Shown here one piece after another: positions 25,581 to 37,150 of a DNA stretch of 64,000 bases. Under the pieces are notes generated by a model. That model was not told where the DNA came from, made no database searches, and saw only the letters and a program-made list of their open reading frames with translations. The DNA lies in the NCBI GenBank assembly GCA_022749755.1, contig CM040445.1, positions 6,221,182 to 6,285,181 of the forward strand, read 5' to 3'. Positions within the stretch are counted from its first letter, which is position 1. Each line of letters starts with the position of its first letter. The translations under genes were made by a program, and so were the position numbers. This DNA is from Azadirachta indica. Taxonomy: Eukaryota > Streptophyta > Magnoliopsida > Sapindales > Meliaceae.

Positions 25581-27603
25581 ATGAAAAACATTTTCCCTCC
25601 TCCCAAACCTTCTAAACCATGGAACTCCAGAAGAAAACCTCAACTCAGATACCCATTCATCGTCCTTTCAATCACCCTCTTCACATTGCTCCTCCTCTTC
25701 TTCATTGTTTACAGTCACATCCCCAAATCCCTCCTCTCATTCTCTTCCAAAACCCTAAATTTCAGATTCCCACTATGCCAAAACGCCAAAGCCCTAACCC
25801 CAGATCAAAAATTCCTCTTTTATGCTCCACACAGTGGGTTCAGCAACCAACTTCAAGAATTTAAGAATGCAATTTTAATGGCGGGTATTTTGAATAGGAC
25901 GTTGGTTGTCCCTCCGGTTCTCGATCACCATGCCGTTGGTCTTGGTAGTTGCCCTAAATTTAGGGTTCTAAGTCCTAATGAGATTCGAATCGCGGTCTGG
26001 GATCACGTGTTCGACCTTCTTCAAAGTGGAAGGTAGCTGGGTTTTTGTCACTTTTTTTTTTTTTTTGATATCTATGTTTTTGCAGCGAAGCAATGAATGT
26101 GAAGGTTCGATCTTGGAGCTTTCTTTTTTTTTATTCATATTATGTGTGCAATGAGTTACCATGTTGATGGCATTGTCTTTCTTTCTTAATTTAAGTGAGC
26201 TATGTGTTATTTGTTAAGCTTATGATTTTATCATGATTCATTGGCACTTCACTGGATTTTATTCTTTTGGTTTTTCAACAAGTTGACTATAGCTCAGGTT
26301 ATTTATATTTTCATATCATCACTTCGGATTTCTACTGGTTTTGAGAGACAAGATTAGCCTATGGTAATTGATCTCTTTGCTGCCAAAGTGCTTCTCTTGT
26401 TCAATTTGTGTGCAAATTCTTAACATTTGTAGAATGACAATTTTGATTTTATTTGGCTTTCATATATTCTCTTTATTGGATTGTTGATGTTCAAGCCTCG
26501 GTCTAGATATTTACCCATATAATTTGCTCATGTGCAGGTATATCTCTATAGCTGACATTGTTGATATTTCATCTTTGGTGTCTGCTTCATTGATTCAAGT
26601 TATAGATTTTAGAGATTTTGCATCTTTATGGTGCGGAGTGGACATTGATTTGGCTTGCTCAAATGATTTGAATACACAGCGTGCTTTGTTTGATAGCCTA
26701 AAGCAATGTGGATCTACAATATCTGTGCTCAATGGTAGCGGGGATGAGTGTTTATATGCTGTTGATGAAGATTGCAGAACTACAGTTTGGACATACCAAA
26801 ATGTTGATGGGGATGGCAAGTTAGATTCGTTCCAACCTGATGAACAATTGAAGAAGAAAAAGAAAATTTCATTTGTTAGGAGACGTCGAGATGTATACAA
26901 GGCCTTGGGACCTGGTTCTAAAGCTGAATCGGCCACTGTTCTGGCATTTGGAAGCCTTTTCACTGCCCCTTACAGGGGCTCTGAGCTCTATATTGATATC
27001 ACTGGGGATCCTAAAGATCAAAGGATTCAGTCCTTGATTAAAAGTATTGAATTTATTCCATTTGTCCCTGAAATATTAAGTGTAGGAAAGAGGTATGCTG
27101 TTGAGACCATAAGGGCTCCTTTCCTGTGTGCACAGCTCAGATTATTAGATGGGCAGTTCAAGAACCACTGGAAAACTACTTTTTTGGGCTTAAAGCAAAA
27201 ATTAGACTCTTTGAGGCATATGGGTTCTCAACCCCTACATATATTCGTGATGACTGATCTTCCGGAAGGTAATTGGACTGGAAATTACCTGGAAGATTTA
27301 GCAAAGGATACAAATTATTATAAGTTGTATTTTCTGAGAGAAGAAAATGAGTTGGTTACACAAACAGCTCAGAAACTTGTGAATGCAGGACAGGGCCTGA
27401 GGTATGGATCTATTCCAAGGACTGTTGATGGAGTAACAAGGACGAAGAACAGCTGCTCTCAGAGATTTTCTGATGTACTTTTATACATAGAGGAAACTGT
27501 TTGCAGCTGTGCGTCACTTGGTTTTGTTGGGACTGCTGGGTCAACTATTGCTGAGAGTGTAGAGCTGATGAGAAAGTTTGATGTATGTTCGAAAGAAGTA
27601 TGA
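25581..27603 (+). CDS. O-fucosyltransferase family protein (Golgi type II membrane protein)
   Basis: Two exons, 25581-26032 and 26538-27603, joined in phase (AG|G), 505 residues. A proline/lysine-rich cytoplasmic tail is followed by one hydrophobic segment at about residues 25-46, the layout of a type II Golgi anchor. The luminal part has the family's first conserved block HSGFSNQLQEFKNAILMA, where the N-Q-L-x-E-x-K core lines the GDP-fucose site. A later block near the C terminus, (C)SCASLGFVGTAGSTIAESVE, carries the S/T-rich third motif. The overall form resembles Arabidopsis At3g05320-like members of the plant O-FucT family, whose acceptor is mostly unknown. A KKKKK run sits in the middle (about residue 250). 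The first ATG precedes the basic tail and no upstream in-frame ATG is obvious. Confidence 0.87.
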
Positions 27604-28825
27604 TTGCATCATAATGCTTGGCTATGGCTACAGCAGCATTCTGCATCTTTTTTCCACTATGGTTCTCCATGAACCAGCTGACATAGTTCTGAAGGATTTT
27701 TCAGAATCAGCAATATAATTTCAACTGATTTGTGAGTTCAAGAAAATGAGTCTTGCCTAGAAGAACGGGCTCCTCAAGTGGGGGGGTAATCTGCTACATT
27801 TCAGACATTGCCTTGATTTTTCAGCACGTAACTCTCTTTTTCTGTAAAATATTTCTCCAAATCTTTGCTGATTAAAATGTTATTAATCAATTGTGTTGCA
27901 AAACACTTTTTGAAGTTCTAAAATTGGCAATATACATCAAATTTTCTTTTATTGAATTTTGATGATCTGCACTAGTTTCAGTGGTTGAGCATTTTCATAA
28001 ACTTGATTGCTGATAGTTGGTTTTCTGTTTGATTTCTTTCCTTGAAGTTTCATAAGATTTAGTTATAACCTAACTTCCAATTTCATGATACCAACGCCAG
28101 TGTTTTTCTTTTTTCTTTTTTCTTAAACAGTTGGTTTTAGTTGATTGATATTTGCAGTATGAATGTGAAGATAGTGTAGTTGTTCCACTATTCAAACGAG
28201 AATTGATAAGAGGGCGGAGCTATTTTCACTTTGCAAATTAAAAGGATTGACTACCATTGTTACGTACACTTTTTTTGGTCTCACTCTCTCTTGGCACAGA
28301 AATGGAAGAAAAAATCAAAATGTAGATGGAGTGATATACAGGGGGTAGTTGAAGGTAATTTATGGTCAAGAATATTCATTAATCTTATTATGCAAATGCA
28401 AGAAACCCAAAAGAATAGTATGAGCAGAGGAAGGGCTAACAAAATTCTGCTAGTAATGGGCCGGGGGCCCGAATCCATCTAAACATCCGTATAAAAATTG
28501 TTCACAACTTCTAAAACCCAAACTCCAACGAACTTATTCATTATTATTATTTCTACGAATATGAATTGTTCTAAATAAAAACAGGTTTCGTCATAATAAT
28601 ATAATCCGGAAAACGCATTCCATTTTGTGTTTCCTATTTTCATTAATTTGATTGCCATAGGATTTGATTTGTAAATTTAATTTGGAGGCGAGAAAAGTTC
28701 AAATGCACTTGAAAGTCATCTTTAAAAGTAAACGTCTTTTATCTCTCGTAATTTTTTCCATTAAAAAGAAGTCCAAATAGGTTTCTTTTAAGGCATCGTA
28801 TATGATTACATGTAAATGTTTTTAT
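27604..28825. other. O-fucosyltransferase 3' flank and spacer
   Basis: 3' UTR and AT-rich spacer up to the pararetrovirus. The open frame at 28231-28482 has no recognisable family. Nothing else is supported. Confidence 0.35.
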
Positions 28826-28842
28826 TGGTATTAGAGCCATGG
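28826..28842 (+). promoter_or_regulatory. Pararetrovirus primer-binding site (tRNA-Met), one mutated base
   Basis: TGGTATTAGAGCCATGG, the conserved tRNA-Met site of plant pararetroviruses with one C-to-T change. By convention this is base 1 of such genomes, and it sits before the first viral-like frames. Confidence 0.75.
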
Positions 28843-28937
28843 TCTTTTACAAAATTGATCCTAGTATGCTCTACAGTTGCGACTTAATCCTATCTTTCAT
28901 ATCAGAACTAATTAATTTTTTATAAATCAAAGTTTCT

Positions 28938-30292
28938 TTGACCAATAAAAATATTTTTAAATTTTATAATTTTGTTTTTCGGTTTTGTTTAGAAAAGGAA
29001 GTGCATGTCATGATACTTTCTAGATCCAAATCTTCTTTTTCTTCTAGATCCATATCTTTCCTTTCTTCTTTTTCTTTCTCTTCTTCTGATTTTTTTAAGA
29101 AAGCTCATAACTATAAAGTATCTAGTTTGTATGAAATAGAATGCTTTCCTAATTTTGAATCCATCCCCCTAAATAAACTCCCTTTCTTAAATTCATATCA
29201 TGTATATAGAAATTCACTTTTTTCTTTTACCCATACCATAAAAATACTTGTCTATTTTCCACAATAAATAATAAAAAAATATGTTCAATACAATAGATTT
29301 AATACCCATCAGTTACTAGCAACCTAAGAAGAATAATTTGTTCAAATAGAGATCCCATAATTCTTTATTTCTTTATGGAGCATAGAGGAATTTTCTCATA
29401 TCCACTTTGGTGGAATAAGGTTTGCCTTGACATACCATGCAAGAAAAGGACTTTTAATTACCTCCAAAATAACCCTCATCGATACAAGATTCTCAAATTA
29501 CAAGCATGCTTGTATTGGCACAGTACAGACAACCCTCAAACAGTAATAATCACCATGTTTCCAAATTTCAACATGCCTATCAATGATCCTTAGTTTTCCT
29601 CTTTTTTAAAGCTTCACGTACAAATCGTTGGAGCAGTTCCGGATGTCACTACTTATATGGTTACTTTGCACTATCAATTGATCTATCAAGTCCAAAACCA
29701 TGCTATGGATGTTGCCCTGCTTAACTAGACCTCAAATTCCATTTTCATCGATGTGGAATCCAACCAACTCCCCAACTATACCTATATTCCTAAATAGATC
29801 ACTAAAGAATAGGTAAAGGAACTTATTCCCTTTAAATGGGTAGCAAATTATGAAAGTCAACACGCAACCTGGGCTACTGCCGCATCTCAAGTCTCTACCA
29901 AAAATCGCACTTTCACAAGGACAAACAGTGAAAAAAAGAAAATATGCTTTAAATCAGCCAGACAATCAGATGTATCATTTCTAACGCAGTTTAGAATTTA
30001 TTCAAACACATTAGAAATTTACAGTTTCAGAAAAGATGACAATCTAACTTGGTGTTCAACACCCCTTGATTCTGAAAACCCAATGTGTTTATGCCTTATT
30101 TCTCTTAAAGACACAAATCCATACCAACCTATTCGAAAGATTTATAAAAGTCTTAGACATTTCCTAGATAGCCAACAGAAAAGGCTTCCTAAGCTTAGGA
30201 CTTTGGGTGACTTTTATAAAGCTTACAAAAGACGTATCTTAAGATACGATACTCTTGGAGAATCCAACAGAATATACCAATTTATTATGTAA
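28938..30292 (+). pseudogene. Pararetrovirus N-terminal polyprotein remnant
   Basis: Broken frames (28938-29267, 29375-29593, a stretch about 29600-29900 in several frames, 30083-30292). By position this is where the movement-protein part of the polyprotein lies. The identification rests on gene order and general resemblance; no catalytic motif is available to prove it. Several stops interrupt it. Confidence 0.5.
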
Positions 30293-31559
30293 TATTCTGC
30301 ATCGCTGCTTAATTCAACTCCTCTAAAACCCACAAGATGGAATGATCTTTCAGATCCTTTTCAACAACAATCTCTTACACTAGCTCTCATGTATTAACCA
30401 CATTTTCCGACCATAAATCTAATAAAAAACTCAATTACTAAAAAAAGATTCGTATGGAAAATCAAGCCCACAGCTTAAACTACTTATAGAGAACCATTAC
30501 TTCTCTCATAAACAAAAGCAGCTTTAAACTAGCAAGTAGAGAATTCTCTGGCTCAAAATACCTACCTTCAAAGAATTAATGCTATAACTACAAAATCGAG
30601 GCCCAACTGACACAACAACAACATTAATTTACAATAGCTATTGAAGCCTTGAAACAACATATGAATGTCTATATCATACCATTATGAAACACGTTAAACT
30701 CTTTCTTCCATTTGATCATTATCAGAGAGAAATGGATAGATTGAAAGCTCAACTTGCCTTTATAGAAGCGACCATGCATCAACAAAGGTTTTTCTCCTCA
30801 TATTGACCTTTTGACTATATGTCTACTCGAATACAACCACCCTTACTACTTTCGAAGGTTTCACAACCTTTGTCTACAGTTCAAGTAGCCTACAAATCAA
30901 TGTTTGGCAATGAAAATTTCTTCACCCGTCAAAAGCAACAAATTGAACAAAAGAGGACAGTATAAAGAATGAAACACAAACAATAAAAAACACCAGCTTT
31001 CGATCCACCAACCTCCTCAACTTCTAGCCCTCTTACCCTTCAGTCCACTTCCACAACCACTACTCATTTTTCTAAAACCCTTTGTCAACAACAACTTGCC
31101 ATAAATCCTCTGACACAATATCTTCAAAAACTTATAATTACAGAACCTGAGCTTGAACCTGAAATTGATCCATTTGCTCAAGAAATTATAGAAAGTCATG
31201 ATGACACCGTTGTCTTACTTATCTACGCACACAGCCGGCTTCATATTCAAAATCTTTCACTACTCATCAGGCATCTGCAACTCAACAAGCCCCTGAAGTT
31301 CATATCCCTTCCAACGAAGAGGACATGCCTAAACTACAAATGCCAACAACTAGTTCCCTAGTCTCTCATGCTTACACTACATCAGAAAAGCACCACCTCT
31401 TTACCCTTGTTGACTATTTTATTTTTGAACTAGGAAATATAATTCATAAAATAACATCATAGTGCAATGCTCAACTCTTTAAACCAGGAAATTCTTTCAA
31501 AACTGTTATTCTCGACTTCATTTCTAGAATGACGGGATCACTTTGAGAATGGTAGTTAC

Positions 31560-32240
31560 ACCTAGGAGATTATAGACAGACTGAAATTATCAACTTTACA
31601 ACAGTTGATGATTTTATGTTTACATTTATACAAAATTTTTGGTAATCCCACACATGTTCAAGACAAAGCAAGAAAAGAATTTTTTCAACATAAATGCTAT
31701 CCCTTTATGCCAAAAGATTTAGATAAAAACTTCAAAATGGTGCGTCAAAGATTTTATCTTATTGGTGGTCTTCATGTTCCGAACATGAAGCAGGCATATT
31801 TGAACCAATTACCAGAATCGCTTGGTGTTGAAACCCTGAGATATTTTGAATCACAGTGAATTAGCCTTACACAAATCTCTCTTGGAGATTTGTACTAATA
31901 GGTCCAGAATTAACTATGTAAGCTTTGTAATAGCTCAAAGTTTCTTCAAAACTATTTTATTATTAAGAAAAAATTTGGCAAAGCATGTGCACGACCTCAT
32001 CTCAAAATTAAATGTAAGGGAAATGATTCATGTGAATGCTTCTACAAACGTAAGAAACATCAAAAGCACTTCTTTAAGTTCCTACTTGCTGAAACAAAAT
32101 CCAAGAGGCGCTCCATAAAAGAACGAAGAATTTTCAGAAAAAATAAAACTGGATTAAGAACAACAAAATGGTTTATCTGCAACAATCCAGGACATTTCGC
32201 CAAGAAATGCCTTACCAAATCAAAAAGGAAAAAATTCTCA
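31560..32240 (+). pseudogene. Pararetrovirus coat-protein region with zinc knuckle
   Basis: Broken frames at 31605-31859 and 31846-32118 resemble the nucleocapsid region of this virus group. At 32168-32210 a CCHC knuckle is recognisable (C..PGHFAKKC), but its first cysteine reads as Trp. It is followed by a lysine-rich stretch. Frameshifts and stops prevent a product. Confidence 0.65.
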
Positions 32241-32513
32241 AAACAATCCACCACTATTATTCTAGATATAGGCTCCAACCTTAAAGCCTATCTCTCAGAA
32301 CAAGACTCAAAGGATTAGGGTACCTTCTTTATACTCATAGATCAAAAACTAAAAAGCCTCCCAAAAATAGACCATGACTCTTCCTCAGAAATAGATATAT
32401 TAGATCAAACTATGGAATTCCATCACCTTCAACCTCACAACCAATCAATTAGCCCCACTTCACAACCCCATTCATTATTCCTAATATCCTAATACTAATT
32501 AAAACCACAAAAT

Positions 32514-32696
32514 ATGACCCCATCAATAGATTTAATTACTCTTATTGACACAGGAGCAGTTACGTCTATTCTTCATCCTAACCACATACCCTCAGAGTAT
32601 TGGGAAAAGCATACTCAACACATTAGAGCCGCTAATAATGAAATATTTGCCACTGATTTAATCAGCAAACCCATTTACATCGAATTCTTTCTTTAA
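32514..32696 (+). pseudogene. Pararetrovirus aspartic protease remnant
   Basis: Contains the D-T-G-A active-site signature of retroviral-type proteases (about 32540-32557), lying between the zinc knuckle and the reverse transcriptase as in the viral polyprotein. The frame ends early at 32696. Confidence 0.7.
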
Positions 32697-33036
32697 TTAT
32701 TGATTAAACACAGATTCATAGGCTCTGACATTTCAACAAGCATCTATTTTAGGATTCGACATTTTAACCTAATTGTTTAAGAAAAAAGTCCATATAAAGT
32801 CTAATGAGTTAGCATGTTGATCCTATTTTCATCCTTCGATCAAACCCATCATTCATAGTCTCACCAACCCACAAATAGAAATTCAAAACTAAATTCTCTC
32901 TACATCTTCAGCTGAGACACACGCAGAATTTTTAGCCAAATGCCCAAATTCACTTTGAAAAAATTCAAAGTTTTAGATCAGCCTTCTATTCAAAAAGTAT
33001 GAAGACCTCAGTCCAACACAAGTAAGTCACTTAGGC

Positions 33037-33713
33037 ATGAGTTTAGAATATCTCTCTCTAACCTTTGCCAAGTTACAAAGGCTACAGAAGGAAGGTCTTA
33101 TTGAATCAACAAATTCTCTATGGGCATGCCAAGCCTTTTATATCAATAAACGGAGTGAACAAATAAGAGGAAAACTACATCTCGTGATTGATTACCGACA
33201 GTTAAACCTGTTTTTAATGGATGACCAGTTCTTTATCCCAACCAAAAAGCCTTTTTTGCAAATCTTGCTAACACAAATATATTTTCAAAGTTCAATCTTA
33301 AAGCAGGATTTTGGCAAATAGGTGTTAAACTAGAAGAAAGGTTTAAAACAGCATTCTGCATTCCAAATCACCATTATCAATGGACTGTTATGCCCTTTGG
33401 TCTAAAAATTACCCCATTATTGTTCCAAAAGACAATGGTGCAAATCTTTGCTCCACTAGCAAAAAACATGTTGATTTACATAGATGACCTCCTGGTGTTC
33501 TCACAAAATGAATCTTCTCACCTAAGGCATTTACAACAGCTTCATGAAATATTATTACACATGTGATTATGCTTTCTAAAACGAAGTGCATTTTCTTTTT
33601 AAAAAAAATTGAATTTCTTAGAATGCTAATCTCATGTGGAAGTTACGAACTTTAACCACATATAGCAAACCAACTTCTGAATTTTTCCGATGAAAATTTC
33701 ACCACGAAACAAA
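33037..33713 (+). pseudogene. Pararetrovirus reverse transcriptase, 5' part
   Basis: Shows the usual order of RT blocks: a conserved R-x-L-N-type block near 33195-33215, an MPFGL block near 33390, and the catalytic YIDDLL at 33477-33494. Frameshifts (near 33300 and 33560) split it. It ends where a Mutator-like element is inserted at 33714 and resumes at about 35065. Confidence 0.85.
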
Positions 33714-35055
33714 GGGATATCTTCAAGTTTATCCTCTATTTTTTGATAATTTTTACATATAACCTTACATTTTGAAAAGTTATCAACGCAACCCCTTTTT
33801 CTGTCCAATCACCGTTAAACTTAACATTTTCAGGGGTAAAATAAAAATTTAACAAATAATTATAAAATAAAAGTTTAACTTAAGAATAAATTTGTAATTT
33901 CAGATTAAATTTATTAAAAAATATAATTTTTCTCCTTTTCTCTCTCTCTTTTCTTCCTTATCTCTTCTCACTTGTCTCTTTCTCTCTCTCTCTCTCTCTC
34001 CTCTTCTCTCCTCTCCCTTATCTTTTTTCATCTCTTCTCTTTAATTCTCTTCTTCTTCAGCATATTCAATGACTCTTAAACTTAGATATTTGCACTACAA
34101 GTGAAGGACCATCATTTATCCCCTTTCTCATCTCTCTTCTCCTTTTTTTCCCCATTAATGGTTATAGACTAAGAATTAAAGATTTGTTATTTTTTTTTCT
34201 TCTCTTTTTTCTTTGCATTTAGGTTATATTATTGTTTTTTGGAATTAACTATTTTTTTCCATTATTGGCTACATATTAAAAATCGTAGATCTACTTTTTT
34301 TGAATTACTTTTTTTTTCATTATTGATTGTAAACTAAATTTAAGATCTTGTATCTTCTGTGAATTAATTATTTGATTATGAAATGAATATCAAATTGAGT
34401 TGAGTTTCTTTATTTTGAATATTATATCTCTATTGATTTGCATATATAGTTGGTTGGAATTGAAACGTGCAAATTGATTTTGGATATTACATAAATAAGA
34501 TGAGAGTTGTTATTGGAAAAAATTTGATTTGATTTGATTTTGGATAATTATCCTAATTTGATTTGTTCTTGAATTATATAAAAGAAAAAACTATCTCTAT
34601 TATGGATAGATTAAAAAAAAAACTTCTTTCTTTTGGAAAAATGAAAAAAAGAAAAAAATAAATTATTTTAAATATATTCTATGTTTGAAAAAATGAAAAA
34701 TAAAAAATTATAATCACTTCTTTACACAAATATTCTGTATGGGGATTATTTTTGGATTTAAAAAAATAATGATATATAATAATTAATATATAATATAATA
34801 CATATTTCACAAAGTTGTCTATTATATATAGGGATAATTTGGTCTTTTTACACACACTATGAACACAATTATAAGGACATTTATGTCTTTGCACAAGCTC
34901 AAACACTCAAGTAAAGTTATTAATGTAATTTAATCAAAATCTGTTAAGTTTAACGGTGATTGGACGGAAAGAGAGATCGCATTGATGATTTTTCAAAATA
35001 TAAGGTTTTATGTGAAAATTGTCAAAAAATGAAGGGGTAAAACTTAAGATATTCC
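33714..35055. mobile_element. Non-autonomous Mutator-like element inserted in the viral RT
   Basis: 1,342 bp with ~115-bp inverted repeats: left end GGGATATCTTCAAGTTT, right end (reverse complement) GGAATATCTTAAGTTTT. Both arms share TTTTGAAAA and, further in, GTCCAATCACCGTTAAACTTAAC. Nine-base flanks CGAAACAAA (33705-33713) and CGAAGTAAA (35056-35064) match at seven positions, the size expected for Mutator-like target duplications. The RT reading resumes across the element when the two flanks are compared. The interior has a CT-rich microsatellite (about 33940-34045) and no transposase. It is a different family from the element at 18164, although both begin GGGATA. Confidence 0.82.
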
Positions 35056-35064
35056 CGAAGTAAA

Positions 35065-35640
35065 CTCAACAATTCTTGGGAGTAATAAATTATATGGCAG
35101 AGTTTGTACCAAAACTCACAGCAATAATCAGACCACACCAAATTATGCTTAAAAAGGATGCCCTATAGTAGAGTATAAAGCAAACAACAGTTGTACAAAA
35201 GATTAAAAAATTAGCACAGCAACTACTTCCATTACAAATTCCTTCTTCAGGAAAGAGATTCTTACGAATTGACGCTAGTGAATTCTTTTTGGCAGCGATA
35301 CTTTTAGAAAAACAAAAAGACGAAATAAGAAAAGTTTGCTGATACAAGAGCAATGCTTTTTCTAACTCAAAAGTCTATTATCACTCCACCTTTAAAGAAA
35401 TCCTAATTGTTAAAAGAGGAATTGAAAATTTCAGTTTCATCTTACCGACTATCATTTCACGATAGAAATGGACATGTCCAACTTTTCAAAAATGTTATAG
35501 TATGCTATAGTATAAACAAAGGCAAATTCCAAATAAACAATTACTCATATGAGTAGCATGATTCTTGTAATATTCTTTCACAATCTTCCATATAAAAGGC
35601 CATGAGAATATCCTTGCAGACATGTTCTCTAGATCAAAGA
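35065..35640 (+). pseudogene. Pararetrovirus RT thumb and RNase H remnant
   Basis: Resumes with the QQFLG..NYM block of the RT connection region (35065-35100). RNase H then follows, with an R-I-D-A-S core near 35265-35280 and the terminal H-x-K-G-H-x-N-x-x-A-D block at 35589-35621. Several stops and frameshifts lie in between. Confidence 0.78.
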
Positions 35641-36763
35641 TGTTCCAAGCAAAAACTTTATACCATTATTCTTCCCAGCTCTTTATCCCAACCATCAACA
35701 TGCCTCACCCAGTAGCCAGAAATTGGATCGAAGAAGACGTTATAGACATCAGGCTTCAAAAGTCACTAAGCTTATCTCAAACATGCTATTATACCATTCA
35801 CAAAAGATAAAATCAAAATGGCAATGATATCAAGTTCACGTTCTCAGATATCAAAGACCTCACGCATTTGGCAAATTAGAATCCGTTCATCCTACCTATC
35901 CCTTTATGAATATTTTTCAAATTAAATGCATTTATAAGAATTTCTCGACTATATACTTCCTTTAGTTCCTATGGTATTTATTACATGAATATTATATTGG
36001 AATCAAATTCCATGTTTTAAACATGCTCATATGATTCCAGCAATAACACCAACTTGAAATACTACTTCTTACCTTCAGCCAAGTCTTGACTTGTTCAGTG
36101 GAAGAATGATCATATTCCTTTTATGGTTCAAACCAATAGAAGAATGGAATCAGTTCTTCAAGGAGTTTTCTCTAGAAAAAAGGAATGTTAGGGCAAATTA
36201 GTCCAAAGGGCATGTAATACTAGTCTTAAAAGGTTTTAATGTCCTTATAGTTAACAAACATCTTCATTACTTTCCACAGTTTGAAGAGTATGAAATATTC
36301 TCTTACAGTTTGCCAAGACATTGCAGCAACACTCAACAGAATATAGGAAATTTTAGAGAAAAATCTCAGAAGGAAACATGTCTATTCCATCAGAGATACA
36401 GTCTCCGCTTTCACAGATTGCACCATAAAAAATATACACTGAACGCCATGAGAAAGAAAATCTTTATGCCTAGAAAATTTTTTATTCCACTTCAATAAAG
36501 ACAACACTACAAAAGCATTCTCATCACACGCAGTTGCAAAAGGATCGCGTGACAAAACTATACCATGGTCTACCAATACCTTGAATGCCTTTCTTAGACT
36601 TAAACCACCTGGACCACCATCATCTTATCTCCAAGATTCTCAAGATCCCTATGCAAGTTTGAAAAGTTTTGAAGAATTTGAAGATAAACTATTCCAAACA
36701 CAAATACAGGATAATATAGGTAAAGATTTCCTGAAGTACCATAACATGTCGGATGATAATTAA
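35622..36763 (+). pseudogene. Pararetrovirus C-terminal region remnant
   Basis: Short frames 35622-35810, 36310-36498 and 36581-36763 lie downstream of RNase H. By position they continue the viral polyprotein tail. I could not assign a function to them. The last has a proline/acidic composition and ends just before the promoter region. Confidence 0.5.
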
Positions 36764-36923
36764 AGATCCACATAATTATCTTTATATTTTTTCTTTTTCG
36801 ATGTTCATAAAAGTTTGCTTTAGCGTGTATTTACTTTTTTCAATTATTGTACTTTTTAAATTATTATCTTGAGTTTATTGTATTGTATCGCAAGCGTTTA
36901 TGTATATAATACCTATGTATGCC

Positions 36924-36933
36924 CTATATAAGG
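36924..36933 (+). promoter_or_regulatory. Pararetrovirus-type promoter TATA box
   Basis: CTATATAAGG lies about 160 bases after the last viral frame. This is the position and form of the genomic RNA promoter in Caulimoviridae, followed by a leader-like stretch to about 37150. Confidence 0.6.
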
Positions 36934-37150
36934 GTTAGTTTTGATGTGTGAAAAAATAAGAGAAGTTTGTTTTTGAGTTCCTTTAATTCTCTCAAGGAAG
37001 TTCCCTTTTCAATATGAAAGCTTAAGAGTCAATTCCTATGCAGGTTTGACCCTTATTAATTAATTTAATTCAATTTGAGAGTAGTAGTTTGATCCACGCA
37101 TGTAGCGATAGGTGTGCTCTTCAACCACGTGGTAACGACCGCTCATTACA

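Larger units (their letters stand above)
28826..37150 (+). mobile_element. Endogenous pararetrovirus (Caulimoviridae, petuvirus/florendovirus-like), decayed, with a nested transposon
   Basis: About 8.3 kb, or about 7.0 kb without the 1,342-bp transposon at 33714-35055, close to one genome of this virus group. Gene order fits one long polyprotein: an N-terminal region, a coat/zinc-knuckle region (about 31560-32240), an aspartic protease (about 32514), reverse transcriptase (33037 onward), RNase H (to about 35640), and a terminal region with a viral-type promoter. A tRNA-Met primer-binding site (28826-28842) marks the left end. Reading frames are broken by many stops and frameshifts in every domain, so no viral product can be made. 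No LTRs or integrase region were seen, which separates it from Gypsy/Copia elements. Exact host junctions are uncertain, the right one especially. Confidence 0.82.

Noticed and set aside
26595..26963. 122-residue open frame on the minus strand
   Set aside because: Antisense shadow of the fucosyltransferase exon 2.
28826..37150. Reading the pararetrovirus as a Gypsy LTR retrotransposon
   Set aside because: No flanking long direct repeats and no integrase blocks after RNase H; the tRNA-Met site at one end and viral-type TATA at the other fit a pararetrovirus better.
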